Of a stretch of 64,000 nucleotides of DNA, positions 62,875 through 64,000 are shown piece by piece. How positions within the stretch are numbered: position 1 is the first letter of the stretch; every line of letters starts with the position of its first letter. The translations under genes and the position numbers were made by a program. The notes under the pieces were generated by a model. The model was not told where the DNA came from, ran no database searches, and worked only from the letters and a program-made list of their open reading frames with translations. Origin of the DNA: Acidiphilium multivorum AIU301. Lineage in GTDB: Bacteria > Pseudomonadota > Alphaproteobacteria > Acetobacterales > Acetobacteraceae. The DNA is taken from NCBI RefSeq assembly GCF_000202835.1, contig NC_015186.1, forward strand, positions 3,071,501 to 3,135,500, given 5' to 3'.

Positions 62875-64000
62875 TGCGCGGCGTCCCGGGCGGTGGCCGG
62901 TTTGCAGCGCCGGGCCGCGGCGTCAAGCCGGGCCAGGGCCTCGTCCACCTCGGCATCGCGCACGATCAGCGGCGGCACCAGGCGCACGACGTTGTCGCCG
63001 GCGGCGACAATGAGCAGCCCTTCGGCGAAGCAGGCGTTCTGCACCTCGCCGTTCGGCACCGTGCAGACCAGCCCCTGCATCAGCCCCTGGCCGCGCACAC
63101 CGGAAAACACATCTGGATGGCGGGCGGCGAGTGTCTCCAGTCCGGCGCGCAGGCGCCGGCCGGTGCGCTCGACCGCATCGAGGAAGCCGGGGGCGAGAAC
63201 CGTGTCGAGCACGGCATTGCCGGCGGCGCAGGCAAGGGGACCGCCGCCATAGGTCGTGCCGTGGCTGCCGGGCACGAGGCTGGCCGCGACCCGTTCGCCC
63301 GCGAGCAGGGCGCCGAGCGGAAACCCGCCGGCGATGCCCTTGGCGGTGCTGACCGCATCCGGCACGACACCCGCCCATTCATGGGCGAAGAGCTTCCCGG
63401 TACGGCCCATGCCGCACTGCACCTCGTCGAAGCCGAGCAGAAGGCCGAACTCGTCGGCCGCGGCACGCAGCCCGCGCAGATATTCCATTGTCGCCGGGCG
63501 GATGCCGCCTTCGCCCTGGATCGGTTCGACCAGGATACCAGCGGTCTCGGGCGTTATGGCGTCACGCAGCGCGTTGAGATTGTTGAACGGCACATGGTCG
63601 AAACCGTCGACCGGCGGGCCGAAGCCTTCGAGATATTTGGGGTTGCCGGTCGCGCTGATCATCGCCAGCGTGCGGCCGTGGAACGCGCCTTGCGCGCAGA
63701 TGACGCGGTAGCGCTCGGGCTTGCCCTCGCGCGCCATGGTCTTGCGGAAGGCCTTGACCAGAGCTTCGTTCGCCTCGGCGCCCGAATTGCAGAAAAAGAC
63801 GCTATCGGCGAAGCTCGCCGCGACGAGGCGGGCGGCGAGGCGTTCGGCCTGCGGCACGCGATAGAGATTCGAGACGTGGATCACCTTCGCCGCCTGATCG
63901 GCAATCGCCCGGGTCAGGCCGGGATGGCCGTGGCCGAGCGAGGAGGTCGCGATCCCGGCGCCGAAATCGAGGAATCGTCGGCCGTCGGCGGCCGTCAGCC
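62871..64000 (-). CDS. argD: Acetylornithine aminotransferase (5' end outside window)
   Basis: The frame is open from the window end, beginning [20 protein letters not shown], and runs 376 or so codons to TGA at 62871. Class-III aminotransferase features are [38 protein letters not shown] (PLP-binding Asp) and [16 protein letters not shown] with the Schiff-base Lys. About 15-20 N-terminal residues are missing. It transfers the amino group from glutamate to N-acetylglutamate semialdehyde. Confidence 0.95.
   Translation of the reverse strand, partial: LTAADGRRFLDFGAGIATSSLGHGHPGLTRAIADQAAKVIHVSNLYRVPQAERLAARLVAASFADSVFFCNSGAEANEALVKAFRKTMAREGKPERYRVICAQGAFHGRTLAMISATGNPKYLEGFGPPVDGFDHVPFNNLNALRDAITPETAGILVEPIQGEGGIRPATMEYLRGLRAAADEFGLLLGFDEVQCGMGRTGKLFAHEWAGVVPDAVSTAKGIAGGFPLGALLAGERVAASLVPGSHGTTYGGGPLACAAGNAVLDTVLAPGFLDAVERTGRRLRAGLETLAARHPDVFSGVRGQGLMQGLVCTVPNGEVQNACFAEGLLIVAAGDNVVRLVPPLIVRDAEVDEALARLDAAARRCKPATARDAAQ

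Overview
The window is a GC-rich chromosomal segment of an alphaproteobacterium, most likely an acidophilic Acetobacteraceae member of the Acidiphilium type. This is inferred from gene content and protein style: a Tat-exported high-potential iron-sulfur protein, an alphaproteobacterial Usg protein, 6S RNA between zapA and the 5-formyl-THF cyclo-ligase gene, CIRCE-controlled groESL, and a PEP-CTERM protein. No database search was possible, so the genus is an inference.

Layout. 1-7.6 kb: end of a PEP synthase/PPDK regulatory protein gene, a DNA alkyltransferase, a quinone reductase, HiPIP, a CHRD protein, folB, a coupled pair on the minus strand (lyase-superfamily gene plus an atypical NRAMP transporter), and a divergent NCS1 permease. 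7.6-12.3 kb: a gene-poor accessory strip with AT-rich patches, a Sel1 protein, two paralogous small exported proteins, a repeated GGCCCCGGA/TCCGGGGCC hairpin, a PEP-CTERM gene and a tRNA(CAU) whose 3' end is partly duplicated 1.5 kb away. 12.4-28.5 kb: core genes (ppa, an SDR/dedA pair, zapA-6S RNA-fthC, aminotransferase, dapF-mtaB-ftsY, nth plus permease, MFS exporter, groES-groEL with CIRCE, usg) and a predicted outer-membrane protein. 28.6-54.8 kb: a 26-kb block of contractile-tailed phage structural and lysis genes, all on the plus strand. 54.8-64 kb: ppk, an hda-like ATPase, a PerM-type permease, purMN, a small oxidase-type subunit, an EamA exporter, argF and argD (cut by the window end).

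The phage block is the centrepiece. It reads terminase, portal, scaffold, capsid, head-tail connectors, sheath, tube, tail-assembly chaperone with a -1 slippery heptamer (G GGA AAC), a very short tape-measure candidate, hub, LysM, spike with an HxH tip, wedge, gpJ, gpI, a glycine-rich fibre, a fibre adaptor, a beta-helix tailspike, a collagen-like fibre and an SGNH-type tail esterase, then a membrane/lysis group with i- and o-spanins. No integrase, repressor, replication gene, small terminase or endolysin is visible. An IS5-type element has cut a small holin-like gene, leaving an 11-nt direct repeat. The block is either a decayed prophage or a domesticated contractile particle; the sequence alone does not decide.

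Many core genes are translationally coupled by ATGA, GTGA or TTGA overlaps (mtaB/ftsY, dapF/mtaB, nth/permease, purM/purN, argD/argF, dedA/SDR).
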